Source: Paraburkholderia sp. (GTDB taxonomy: Bacteria; Pseudomonadota; Gammaproteobacteria; Burkholderiales; Burkholderiaceae). Taken from it: a stretch of DNA of 64,000 bases. The notes beneath the pieces are model-generated. The model was given only the letters and a program-made list of their open reading frames with translations, was not told where the DNA came from and did no database searches. Position numbers and translations under genes: made by a program. Shown piece after piece: positions 45,992-53,998 of this stretch (position 1 is the stretch's first letter; the number at the start of each line of letters is the position of its first letter). The stretch covers positions 205,675 through 269,674 of the forward strand of contig NZ_JAPWKB010000017.1 in the NCBI RefSeq assembly GCF_028283785.1, written 5' to 3'.

Positions 45992-46031
45992 ACGCAACGA
46001 TCCGCCCTCGCGAGAGGGCGGATCGTTGCGT
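45992..46031 (+). other. 18-bp perfect hairpin after C1
   Basis: ACGCAACGATCCGCCCTC (45992-46009), loop GCGA, then the exact reverse complement (46014-46031). It begins 4 bp after the C1 stop. No T tract follows, so it may stabilise the 3' end or pause transcription ahead of the next terminator. Confidence 0.7.
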
Positions 46032-46090
46032 GCTTCTGCATTGCGTTCTTCACAGGTCGACCGGGGCGTTGGGTCCCCGACCTGCGCTCG

Positions 46091-46126
46091 AGCCTGTCGC
46101 GCATCTCCCGCGACGGGCTTTTTTTT
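46091..46126 (+). terminator. Rho-independent terminator of the first triad
   Basis: Stem AGCCTGTCGCG (46091-46101) with CGCGACGGGCT (46109-46119), one G-U pair, then seven T. Confidence 0.85.
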
Positions 46127-46391
46127 CGTTCGCGCATCGCGCTCGACGCAGCTATTCCGCTTCTTCGGCGATGCGTTAAAACCCGTCTATAAAACAACAT
46201 TCGCACGAATAATAAGCCTTAAAACAAGGGCTGTTCTTAAAAACCCAACAAAACTTCACGCTGCTGTTTTGCTCCATCCAACACCTTGCAGCGACGTATC
46301 GATCGCGAACCGGCGACGAAAACTTCACGCTGATTCCGGACGCCTTGCAGCACGGCCTTCACAACGATTTCTCACCTGAAAATCACGCGAC

Positions 46392-46407
46392 TGGCACAGC
46401 CCGTGCA
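46392..46407 (+). promoter_or_regulatory. Sigma-54 promoter candidate for the second peptide triad
   Basis: TGGCACAGCCCGTGCA keeps GG and GC 10 bp apart and differs at only two positions from the site before the first triad. It ends 59 bp before the first ATG of this triad. A shared ATGCTCACC follows both promoters. Confidence 0.65.
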
Positions 46408-46466
46408 TTAGAACAATTGAGCGCGACGACATGCTCACCTCTCTCAACCCAGTTAGGAGTCTCAAC

Positions 46467-46727
46467 ATGAAATCCAGCCTGATCATCAAAGACCTGCCGG
46501 TCTCCGCCGAACTCAGCAGCCGTGCAATGAGCGCCGTTCGTGGCGGCAGCGCCGTGTCGATCGTCGGTGGCAACTTCCAGACCGTAGCCGGCGGTGGCGG
46601 CTTCCTCACCTCGACGACCGGCACGCAAACCGGCCCGAGCGTGACGACCGCGGATATCAGCTCGCATCTGAGACTGAACCTGCTGCAAGCGTCCAACTTC
46701 GGTGGCACGCAACTGACCGCTGTCTGA
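46467..46727 (+). CDS. Double-glycine-leader small protein A2
   Basis: 86 residues, paralogue of A1. The leader is MKSSLIIKDLPVSAELSSR then AMSAVRGG, GG at 26-27. The mature part has VSIVGGNFQTVAGGGGFLTSTTG, then TTADISSHLRLNLLQASNFGGTQLTAV. It is more diverged in the second half than the other pairs. No Cys. TAGGAG precedes the ATG, and the promoter and leader sequence resemble those of A1, so the whole triad was duplicated. Confidence 0.8.
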   Translation: MKSSLIIKDLPVSAELSSRAMSAVRGGSAVSIVGGNFQTVAGGGGFLTSTTGTQTGPSVTTADISSHLRLNLLQASNFGGTQLTAV

Positions 46728-46821
46728 GTCGCGTCCCGTTTCGAAGCGCCAGCCACGCATCCGACCGGCGCACCTTTCCTGGTTTTTTCCGTAGCTAACA
46801 GTAAGTCCGAGGAGTCCAATC

Positions 46822-47079
46822 ATGAATTCGAACCTGATGATCAAAGACCTGCCGATCAACGAAGAACTCGACAGCCGTGCGATGAGCGCCGTTCGCGGCG
46901 GCAGCGCGATGTCGATTGTCGGAGGCAATGCGCAAGCGGTCATGGGCGGCGGCGGATTCGCCACCTCCACGATGGGTTCGCAGGTCGGCGCGCAGGTCAA
47001 CACGATCGACGCCAGCTCGCACACGAACCTCAATCTGTTGAACGTGGCCAATTTCGGCGGCACGCAATTCACGATCTAG
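46822..47079 (+). CDS. Double-glycine-leader small protein B2
   Basis: 85 residues, paralogue of B1. Leader with LDSRAMSAVRGG at 16-27, then SAMSIVGGNAQAVMGGGGFATSTMG, NTIDASSHTNLNLL and ANFGGTQFTI. No Cys. GAGGAG precedes the ATG. A perfect 11-bp hairpin follows 10 bp after the stop. Confidence 0.8.
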   Translation: MNSNLMIKDLPINEELDSRAMSAVRGGSAMSIVGGNAQAVMGGGGFATSTMGSQVGAQVNTIDASSHTNLNLLNVANFGGTQFTI

Positions 47080-47089
47080 GCGGACGTCG

Positions 47090-47114
47090 GCGTCACCCTC
47101 GACGAGGGTGACGC
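47090..47114 (+). other. 11-bp perfect hairpin after B2
   Basis: GCGTCACCCTC, loop GAC, GAGGGTGACGC. It lies in the B2-C2 gap and has the same CCCTC/GAGGG core as the hairpins after B1 and C1. Confidence 0.7.
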
Positions 47115-47165
47115 GTCCTCGCCGCACACTCAACGCATTCTCAACGAATACCCAAGGAGCACGTC

Positions 47166-47423
47166 ATGCAATCGACCCTGATGATCAAGGATCTGCCGGT
47201 CACCGAAGAACTCGACAGCAGGGCCATGTCCGCTGTTCACGGTGGCAACGCTTTCGCCGGTGTCGGCGGCAACTACGGCACCGTCTTCGGCGGCGGCGGT
47301 TTTGCCAGCCCGACCATCGGCATTCAGGTCGGACCCATCGTCAATACCATCGACGCCGGTTCGCACGTGAATGTCACCGTGCCCGTGATCCAGAACTTCG
47401 GCGGCACGCAGTTGACAGCGTAA
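47166..47423 (+). CDS. Double-glycine-leader small protein C2
   Basis: 85 residues, paralogue of C1. The leader ends AMSAVHGG at 27, then NAFAGVGGNYGTVFGGGGFASP, TIGIQVGPIVNTIDAGSHVNV and VIQNFGGTQLTA. It is 6 residues shorter at the C-terminus than C1. No Cys and only one His plus one Asp in the mature part. AAGGAG precedes the ATG. It is the last gene of the second triad and is followed by a hairpin terminator shared with ridA. Confidence 0.8.
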   Translation: MQSTLMIKDLPVTEELDSRAMSAVHGGNAFAGVGGNYGTVFGGGGFASPTIGIQVGPIVNTIDAGSHVNVTVPVIQNFGGTQLTA

Positions 47424-47484
47424 GCACGAGCGCCCGCGCGTGCGTGCAGTCCGATCGGGGTGCCGGTCGCCTGACCTGCCCATG

Positions 47485-47514
47485 AAAAAGCCCGCCTGAT
47501 GTTCAGGCGGGCTT
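47485..47514. terminator. Terminator between the peptide triad and ridA
   Basis: Stem AAGCCCGCCTGA/TCAGGCGGGCTT with a 3-nt loop. On the minus strand it runs into TTTTTC, so it is a good terminator for ridA; on the plus strand the T tract is weak. Confidence 0.8.
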
Positions 47515-47530
47515 GTCGTTTGACGGATGG

Positions 47531-47935
47531 TTAAACCACCGCCGTCGCCTCTATTTCTATCTTCAGGCCGAAGTGCAAACCCGGCACCGGCACGACGGCG
47601 CGCGCCGGTCGCGCGTCGTTTGCCCACGTCGCGTAGAGACGGTTGAAGGTCGCCCAGTGCTCGACATCGACGATATACACGCGCACCTGAACCAGTTGCG
47701 CGATGCTGCTGCCGGCTGCGGCGAGCGCGGCTTCGAGGTTCGCCAGCACCTGCTCCGCCTGCACCTCGAACGACGCGTCCGTCAACTTGCGACCTTGCGC
47801 GTCGATCGGCAATTGTCCCGACACGAACACCATGCCATTGGCGATCGCGACGTGACTGTAATGGCCGCCGGGCGTCGCGAGCGCGTCCGGATTCCGGAAC
47901 ACCGGACGGTTTGGATTGTGTGCTTCGCCAGCCAT
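47531..47935 (-). CDS. RidA/YjgF/YER057c family enamine deaminase
   Basis: 134 residues with the RidA pattern GMVFVSGQLPIDAQGRKLTDASFEVQAEQVLANLEAALAAAGSS and the later VQVRVYIVDVEHWATFNRLY, then ARAVVPVPGLHFGLKIEIEATAV. Family members hydrolyse reactive enamine/imine intermediates made by PLP enzymes; the Arg that binds the carboxylate (P-A-R-A) is present. It is divergent from a PLP-dependent D-amino acid enzyme gene, which fits this role. I chose ATG at 47935 with GGAGG upstream over the longer start. Confidence 0.9.
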   Translation of the reverse strand: MAGEAHNPNRPVFRNPDALATPGGHYSHVAIANGMVFVSGQLPIDAQGRKLTDASFEVQAEQVLANLEAALAAAGSSIAQLVQVRVYIVDVEHWATFNRLYATWANDARPARAVVPVPGLHFGLKIEIEATAVV

Positions 47936-48205
47936 GAATTCGCCTCCAGTCAATTCGGTATGCGTCACTATAGAAAACCATAAGTCTGGCGGGTTTAATA
48001 TCGGCTCAATCCATCGTTAAGAGCGTGTTAACGATCTCGCGGAACCTCGCCGTCGAATGCTCTCCATTCAATTTTCCTTAACGGACGATTCACCCTGCAT
48101 TAAACGCACGACAGCGCGCGCTGCTTATAGTCATGGCATCGACTGGACGCGCATCGGGTACGCGTTCAAGCGCCGTTCGAACCGTCACCTCGCAAGGAAT
48201 CCGCG

Positions 48206-49336
48206 ATGAATCTGAAGTCCCTGAGCACCCCGGCAGCGTTGATCGACGTCGCTCGCATGACGCATAACATCGAGCGGATGCAGCATCGCATGAATGCGCT
48301 CGGCGTGCGCTTCAGGCCGCATGTCAAAACCACCAAATGCGCGCAGATCGTCGATGCGCAGATTGCCGCGGGCGCGCAGGGCATCACCGTGTCCACGCTG
48401 AAGGAAGCGGAGCAGTTTTTCGCGTCGGGCATTCGCGACATCGTCTACGCGGTCGGCATGGCGCCGGGCAAACTCGGTCAGGCGCTCGCATTGCGGCGGC
48501 AAGGGTGCGACCTGAAGATCGTCGCCGACAGCGTCGCGTGCGCCGAAGCGATCGGCGCGTTCGGCCGTGAACACGACGAAGCGTTCGAGGTCTGGATCGA
48601 GATCGATGTCGACGGTCACCGTTCCGGCATCGCGCCCGAAGACGACCGGCTGATCGCCGTCGGCAACGCGCTCGCGCGCAGCGGAATGCGCGTCGGCGGC
48701 GTGATGGCGCATGCCGGATCGAGCTACGACTACGACACACACGACGCGCTCGTCCGCATCGCCGAACAGGAACGCGCGGGCTGCGTCAGGGCCGCGCAAC
48801 GGCTGCGCGCGGCAGGCGTGTCGTGCGACGTCGTGAGCATCGGATCGACGCCGACCGCGCTCGCCGCGACACATCTCGACGGCGTCACCGAAGTCCGCGC
48901 GGGCGTCTACGTGATGTTCGATCTGGTGATGCACAACGTGGGCGTCAATGACACCGCCGAGATCGCACTGAGCGTGTTGACCACGGTGATCGGTCATCAG
49001 GAAGAAAAAGGCTGGGCAATCGTGGACGCCGGATGGATGGCGATGAGCCGCGATCGCGGCACCCAGCGGCAAAAGCGCGACTTCGGCTACGGCCTCGTCT
49101 GCACCGAAAACGGCGACGTGCTGGGCGACTATCTGATGAGCGGCGCCAATCAGGAGCACGGCGTGATTTCGCGCACGAGCGAGGCGGACCTCGACATCGC
49201 CCGCCGCTTTCCGATCGGCACGCGTCTGCGCATCCTGCCCAATCATGCGTGCGCGACCGGCGCGCAACATCCGGTCTATCAGGCGCTTGCCGAAGACGGC
49301 AGCGTCGATGCATGGCCGCGCTTCTATGGCTGGTGA
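48206..49336 (+). CDS. DSD1-family PLP enzyme (D-threonine aldolase/D-serine dehydratase type)
   Basis: 376 residues with a fold III alanine racemase-like N-terminal barrel. The PLP lysine lies in RFRPHVKTTKC (near residue 41). The C-terminal domain has the zinc His-x-Cys site in LPNHACAT, as in D-threonine aldolase and eukaryotic D-serine dehydratase. It would break down a beta-hydroxy-D-amino acid in the cytoplasm. It is divergent from RidA across 270 bp; aldolase or dehydratase activity cannot be separated from sequence alone. Confidence 0.88.
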   Translation: MNLKSLSTPAALIDVARMTHNIERMQHRMNALGVRFRPHVKTTKCAQIVDAQIAAGAQGITVSTLKEAEQFFASGIRDIVYAVGMAPGKLGQALALRRQGCDLKIVADSVACAEAIGAFGREHDEAFEVWIEIDVDGHRSGIAPEDDRLIAVGNALARSGMRVGGVMAHAGSSYDYDTHDALVRIAEQERAGCVRAAQRLRAAGVSCDVVSIGSTPTALAATHLDGVTEVRAGVYVMFDLVMHNVGVNDTAEIALSVLTTVIGHQEEKGWAIVDAGWMAMSRDRGTQRQKRDFGYGLVCTENGDVLGDYLMSGANQEHGVISRTSEADLDIARRFPIGTRLRILPNHACATGAQHPVYQALAEDGSVDAWPRFYGW

Positions 49337-49651
49337 TTTAACCGCCCGATCGATGTTATTGCGGTAAGGAGATACCCGCATTCCACGCGCGCGAAGTTGC
49401 GATGCAACACGCGCGCGACCGCCTGCCGCCGGACCTTCGGCGCAACACCGGCTACGACTTCCGTCCGCATTGCAGCATGTTGTGACAGTTGATTTCCGTC
49501 GATTCGAATGCTGTACTAAATCAATCGTCCAGATTTAGTAGACCCCGCAGACAACCCGGATTCATACGGGTGTTTTGCGTACAGCGCATGTCGAGTTCGA
49601 CTCACGATTTCAATTTTTCCAATATTTCCGCATCGACAGGAGGAGTGCCCC
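49337..49651 (+). other. Promoter region of the FrcBCA-like operon
   Basis: 315 bp upstream of the sugar binding-protein gene. It contains the 9-bp inverted repeat TACTAAATC/GATTTAGTA at 49514-49540. No small gene was seen. A good GGAGGAG ribosome-binding site lies at about 49640. Confidence 0.5.
49514..49540. promoter_or_regulatory. Inverted-repeat operator candidate (ROK regulator)
   Basis: TACTAAATC (49514-49522) and GATTTAGTA (49532-49540) are perfect reverse complements 9 bp apart, about 110 bp upstream of the first gene of the sugar operon whose last gene encodes a ROK repressor. AT-rich arms of this kind are typical ROK operators. Confidence 0.5.
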
Positions 49652-50659
49652 ATGAATCATCCGACAACCCGCCAGCGCGTGGCGGCCCGCCGGTTCGTCA
49701 CGCTATGCGCGGCGGCATCGGCGGTGTGGTTTGCAAACGGTACGCAGGCGGCCGATCAACCGGTCGTCGGGCTGATTACGAAGACCGACACCAATCCGTT
49801 TTTCGTCAAGATGAAACAGGGCGCCGACGCCGCCGCGCAAAAAGACGGTGCGAAGCTACTGACCGCCGCGGGCAAGTTCGACGGCGACAACGCAAGCCAG
49901 GTCACCGCGATCGAAAACATGATGACGGCCGGCGCCAAGGCCATCCTGATCACACCGAGCGACACCAAGGCGATCGTGCCGAGCATCAAGAAGGCGCGCG
50001 CGGCAGGCGTGATGGTGATTGCACTCGACACGCCGACCGATCCGCAAGATGCGACCGACGCCCTCTTCGCCACCGACAACTTCAAGGCCGGCGTGCTGAT
50101 CGGTCAATACGCAAAAGCCGCGCTCGGCAACAAGCCCGCGAAGATCGCCACACTCGATCTCGCGCCGGGCGTGTCGGTCGGCGTGCTGCGTCACAACGGG
50201 TTTCTGCAAGGCTTCGGCGTGAAGGAAGGCGATCCGTCCGTGGTGTGCAGCCAGGACACGCGCGGCGATCAGGCAAAAGGCCAGACGGCGATGGAAAACT
50301 GCCTGCAGAAGTCGCCGGATATCAACGTGGTCTACACCATCAACGAACCGGCCGCAGCGGGCGCCTACCGCGCGCTGAAGGCGGCGGGCAAGGACAAGAG
50401 CGTGATGATCGTGTCGATCGACGGTGGCTGCGAAGGCGTGCGCAACGTCAAGTCCGGCGCGATTGCCGCGACCTCGCAGCAGTATCCGCTGAAGATGGCC
50501 GAACTCGGCGTGACGGCCGGCGTCGAGTACGCGAAGACCGGCAAGAAAGTGTCCGGCTATCACGACACCGGCGTCACGCTGATCACCGACAAGGCGATGT
50601 CCGGCGTCGACAGCAAAGACTCGAAGTTCGGTCTCGACAACTGTTGGGGCAACAAGTAA
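49652..50659 (+). CDS. frcB: Sugar ABC transporter substrate-binding protein (FrcB-like)
   Basis: 335 residues. Signal peptide (basic start, hydrophobic FVTLCAAASAVWFANGTQAA), then a periplasmic-binding type I domain (VGLITKTDTNPFFVKMKQGADAAAQ, IDGGCEGVRNVKSG). It resembles the fructose/ribose-type FrcB proteins and is followed by permease, ATPase and ROK regulator genes in the FrcBCA-R order. The exact sugar is not certain. CAGGAGGAG precedes the ATG. Confidence 0.9.
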   Translation: MNHPTTRQRVAARRFVTLCAAASAVWFANGTQAADQPVVGLITKTDTNPFFVKMKQGADAAAQKDGAKLLTAAGKFDGDNASQVTAIENMMTAGAKAILITPSDTKAIVPSIKKARAAGVMVIALDTPTDPQDATDALFATDNFKAGVLIGQYAKAALGNKPAKIATLDLAPGVSVGVLRHNGFLQGFGVKEGDPSVVCSQDTRGDQAKGQTAMENCLQKSPDINVVYTINEPAAAGAYRALKAAGKDKSVMIVSIDGGCEGVRNVKSGAIAATSQQYPLKMAELGVTAGVEYAKTGKKVSGYHDTGVTLITDKAMSGVDSKDSKFGLDNCWGNK

Positions 50660-50794
50660 CGCAACGCCCGCGTGCGGCGCGAAAGCGCCGCACGTCACCG
50701 CACTGTCCGGCCGGAACACGCCGACGCATTCCGAAGCATCGATCCGTATGCGCGGTACGTGCCCGCGCCTGTTGCATCCCGAGAGGTATCCGTC

Positions 50795-51778
50795 ATGTCC
50801 ACTCCCTCTGCTCCCGCCGGCGGCTCGCGTCATCTCGCCGACCGTCTGCCGTCGCTGGCCGAAGTCGGCCCGCTGATCGCACTGGTGCTCGCCTGCGCGT
50901 TCTTCATCTCGCAGAGCAACCGCTTTCTGTCGTTCCAGAACCTGTCGCTGATCCTTCAGCAGACGATGGTGGTCGCAGTGATCGCGATCGGTCAGACGCT
51001 GATCGTGCTGACGGGCGGCATCGATCTGTCGTGCGGCATGGTGATGGCGTTCGGCTCGATCATCATGACCAAGTTCGCGGTGGTGCTCGGCGTGCCGCCG
51101 GTGCTTGCGATCTTCTGCGGGATCGCGGGCAGCACACTGTTCGGCGCGCTCAACGGCGTGCTGATCACGCGCATCAAGCTGCCTGCGTTCATCGTCACGC
51201 TGGGCACGCTGAATATCGCGTTCGCGCTGACGCAAATCTATTCGAACGCGGAAAGCGTGTCGAACCTGCCCGACGCGATCATGTTCTTCGGCAACACCTT
51301 CACCATCGGTCCGGCGGAAGTTACCTACGGCACCGTCCTCACGCTGCTGATGTATCTGGCCACCTGGTTCGTGCTGCGCGACACCGTGCCCGGACGGCAT
51401 CTGTACGCGCTCGGCAACAACGCGGAAGCCGCGCGCCTGATGGGTCTGTCGTCGCAGAAGATCCTGCTGACGGTCTATTCGCTGGCGGGCGCGATCTACG
51501 GGATTGCCGCGCTGCTGTCGGTATCGCGCACCGGTGTCGGCGATCCGCAAGCGGGACAGACCGAGAATCTCGACAGCATCACCGCGGTCGTGCTCGGCGG
51601 CACGAGCCTGTTCGGCGGACGCGGATCGATTGTCGGCACGCTGCTCGGCGCGCTGATCGTCGGCGTGTTTCGCAACGGGCTCACGCTGATCGGCGTGTCG
51701 TCGGTCTATCAGGTGCTGATCACCGGGATGCTGGTGATTCTCGCCGTCGCCGCCGACAAGCTGTCGCATCGCCGTTGA
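50795..51778 (+). CDS. frcC: Sugar ABC transporter permease (FrcC-like)
   Basis: 327 residues of the ribose-type BPD_transp_2 family, with 8-10 membrane helices and the conserved loop GNNAEAARLMGLSSQKILLTVYSLAG and GGTSLFGGRGSIVGTLLGAL. It forms the inner-membrane channel with the next ATPase. The start at 50795 was chosen over an upstream frame that runs back into the spacer; AGAGG is about 8 nt upstream. Confidence 0.92.
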   Translation: MSTPSAPAGGSRHLADRLPSLAEVGPLIALVLACAFFISQSNRFLSFQNLSLILQQTMVVAVIAIGQTLIVLTGGIDLSCGMVMAFGSIIMTKFAVVLGVPPVLAIFCGIAGSTLFGALNGVLITRIKLPAFIVTLGTLNIAFALTQIYSNAESVSNLPDAIMFFGNTFTIGPAEVTYGTVLTLLMYLATWFVLRDTVPGRHLYALGNNAEAARLMGLSSQKILLTVYSLAGAIYGIAALLSVSRTGVGDPQAGQTENLDSITAVVLGGTSLFGGRGSIVGTLLGALIVGVFRNGLTLIGVSSVYQVLITGMLVILAVAADKLSHRR

Positions 51779-51818
51779 ACGCAACACGTCCGTCTAACGA
51801 GCCTTTCAGGAGTACGCC

Positions 51819-52637
51819 ATGTCCACGCCCGTTTCCATCGCTTCCGCGCCGCCGCCTGGATCGACCGGCGCCCCGGTTCTGCAGGCTCGCGGTCTCGTCA
51901 AGCGGTACGGCAACGTCACCGCGCTCGACGGCTGCGATTTCGAGGTACTGCCCGGCGAAATTCTCGCGGTGATCGGCGACAACGGCGCGGGCAAGTCGTC
52001 GCTGATCAAGGCGCTGTCCGGCGCGACCGTGCCCGACGAAGGCGAGATTCTGCTCGACGGCAAGCCGGTCCGCTTTCGCAGTCCGCTCGACGCCCGCGCG
52101 CAAGGTATCGAAACGGTCTATCAGGAACTCGCGGTCGCGCCCGCGATGAGCATCGCCGAAAACCTGTTTCTCGCGCGCGAGCTGGTCAAACCGGGCTGGC
52201 GCGGCTCGATCTTCAGGATGATCGACAAACGGCGCATGCTCGACGAAGCGACCGCCCACATGAAAGGCTTGCAGATCGGCATCCGTTCGATGCGCCAGGC
52301 CGTCGAAACCCTGTCCGGCGGACAACGCCAGGGCGTCGCGGTGGCACGCAGCGCGGCGTTCGCGCGACACGTCGTGATCCTCGACGAACCGACCGCAGCG
52401 CTTGGCGTGAAGGAAGGCAACATGGTGCTCGAACTGATCCGCAAGGTGCGCGAGCGCGGCCTGCCGGTGATCCTGATCAGTCACAACATGCCGCACGTAT
52501 TCGAAGTCGCGGACCGGATTCATATCCAGCGCCTCGGACGTCGCGCGGCGCTCGTCAATGCAAAAGACATCCACATGTCCGAAGCTGTCGCGATCATGAC
52601 CGGCGCGAAAGAAGCGGACGTGAAGGCGATTGCGTGA
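51819..52637 (+). CDS. frcA: Sugar ABC transporter ATP-binding protein (FrcA-like)
   Basis: 272 residues with a single ATPase domain: Walker A GDNGAGKSSLIK, signature LSGGQRQGVAVARSAAF, Walker B VVILDEPTAAL, H-loop ISHNMPHVFEVADRIH. A one-domain ATPase (rather than the two-domain RbsA type) is characteristic of the Frc group. It is 40 bp after the permease gene and 3 bp before the ROK regulator gene. Confidence 0.93.
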   Translation: MSTPVSIASAPPPGSTGAPVLQARGLVKRYGNVTALDGCDFEVLPGEILAVIGDNGAGKSSLIKALSGATVPDEGEILLDGKPVRFRSPLDARAQGIETVYQELAVAPAMSIAENLFLARELVKPGWRGSIFRMIDKRRMLDEATAHMKGLQIGIRSMRQAVETLSGGQRQGVAVARSAAFARHVVILDEPTAALGVKEGNMVLELIRKVRERGLPVILISHNMPHVFEVADRIHIQRLGRRAALVNAKDIHMSEAVAIMTGAKEADVKAIA

Positions 52638-52640
52638 CGC

Positions 52641-53930
52641 GTGCGAGCCACCGAGCCTCCCGATTCCCCTCCTTCGCCGGGTGATGCCGTCGCGAGTACA
52701 GCGGCGACGCGGATCCGGTCGCCGCTCAAGCGCACGGTCGGCTCGAACCAGGTCGGCATGCGGCAGTTCAACGAGCGGATCGTGTTGCAGGCGATCCGCC
52801 TGCACGGCCCGCTCGCGAAAGCGGACGTCGGCCGGCTGACGCGACTGTCGATGCAGACGGTCTCGATGATCGTCGACCGGCTGATCGTCGACGGGCTGCT
52901 CGAACGGCTGCCACGCGTGCGCGGCCGGATCGGCCAGCCGTCGGTGCCGATCGCGCTGCGCGCCGAAGGGGCGTATACGATCGGCATCAAGGTCGGCCGG
53001 CGCAGCCTCGACGTGCTCGCGATGGATTTCGTCGGCAACGTCTGCTGTCGCGACGTGCTCGACTACGGTTATCCCGATCCGCGCGTGCTGTTTTCCGCGC
53101 TCGAAGCCAAACTCGCGCGTTTGAATCAAACGTTGGGCGACCGCGCGAAGCAGGTGGTCGGCGTCGGCGTCGCCGCACCGCTATGGCTCGGCGGCTGGCG
53201 CGACTTTCTCGGCGCGCCGCCCGAAGCGCTCGAAGCGTGGCACGACATCGACCTGCGCGCGCGGATCGGCGCGTTGACCGGCTTGCCGGTCGAATTCGCG
53301 AAAGACACCACCGCCGCCTGCGCCGCCGAACTCGTGATGGGTCAGGGGCGCGCGATCCACAACTTCCTGTATCTGTTCGTCGGCACGTTTATCGGCGGCG
53401 GAATGGTTATCGACGGACGCCTGCATGGCGGTCCGCACGACAACGCGGGCGCGGTCGGCTCGATCCCGCTCGGCGGCAACGCCGGCGGCGAAGGCCGGCC
53501 CGCGCGGCAACTGCTGCACGCGGCGTCCGGCTTCGTGCTCGAACAGGTGCTGAGCGACGCCGGTGCGCCGCCCGCCGCCGCGCACGACCATCGCGCGCTG
53601 TCGCCGGAACTCTGGCGTCACACCGAACGCTGGCTCGACACAGCCTGCCCGGCCATCGCCAGCGCGCTGACCAATGCCGCCGCGCTGCTCGATCTGGAGG
53701 CGGTCGTGATCGACGGCGAACTCGACCGGCAACTGGTCCGCGAGATCATCCGGCGCACCGAACGCGTGCTCGACCGCTTCGAATGGGAGGGCATGGTGCG
53801 CCCACAGTTGCTCGAAGGCACCATCGGCGCGGACGCCCGGGCGATGGGCGCGGCGATCCTGCCGTTGTACGGCCACTTCGCGCCCGTCCACGAACTGTTT
53901 CTGAAACCGGCGGCGGAGTCGGAATACTGA
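52641..53930 (+). CDS. frcR: ROK-family transcriptional regulator (FrcR-like)
   Basis: 429 residues. N-terminal winged helix (FNERIVLQAIRLHGPLAKADVGRLTRLSMQTVSMIVDRLIVDGLLE) and a ROK sugar-kinase-like domain with FVGTFIGGGMVIDGRLHGG and GAVGSIPL. The zinc-type CxCGxxGC cluster of many ROK proteins is not evident. GTG start at 52641, 3 bp after the ATPase stop, so translation is coupled. It probably represses the operon via the inverted repeat at 49514-49540. Confidence 0.88.
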   Translation: MRATEPPDSPPSPGDAVASTAATRIRSPLKRTVGSNQVGMRQFNERIVLQAIRLHGPLAKADVGRLTRLSMQTVSMIVDRLIVDGLLERLPRVRGRIGQPSVPIALRAEGAYTIGIKVGRRSLDVLAMDFVGNVCCRDVLDYGYPDPRVLFSALEAKLARLNQTLGDRAKQVVGVGVAAPLWLGGWRDFLGAPPEALEAWHDIDLRARIGALTGLPVEFAKDTTAACAAELVMGQGRAIHNFLYLFVGTFIGGGMVIDGRLHGGPHDNAGAVGSIPLGGNAGGEGRPARQLLHAASGFVLEQVLSDAGAPPAAAHDHRALSPELWRHTERWLDTACPAIASALTNAAALLDLEAVVIDGELDRQLVREIIRRTERVLDRFEWEGMVRPQLLEGTIGADARAMGAAILPLYGHFAPVHELFLKPAAESEY

Positions 53931-53998
53931 CGCGCCGCGCTGTCCCGCGCGGCGGGGAAATTGAGTAACATACTCCGGCACCCATTTGCCTATCCTCT

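Larger units (their letters stand above)
45989..46391 (+). other. Trailer and leader region between the two peptide triads
   Basis: About 400 bp without a gene. The left half holds a large hairpin (45992-46031) and a T-tract terminator (46091-46126). The right half is AT-rich and has a direct repeat: AAAACTTCACGCTG at 46250-46263 and 46319-46332, each followed by CCTTGCAGC (46284-46292 and 46343-46351). These repeats lie 60-140 bp upstream of the sigma-54-like promoter, where an enhancer-binding protein would sit. Confidence 0.55.

Noticed and set aside
44989..47423. CRISPR-like or tandem non-coding repeat array
   Set aside because: The repeats are coding paralogues with ribosome-binding sites; there are no short identical repeats with uniform spacers.
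49489..51972. 827-aa plus-strand frame across the FrcB/FrcC genes
   Set aside because: It is out of frame with the binding-protein and permease genes and is Arg-rich, as expected for a shadow frame.
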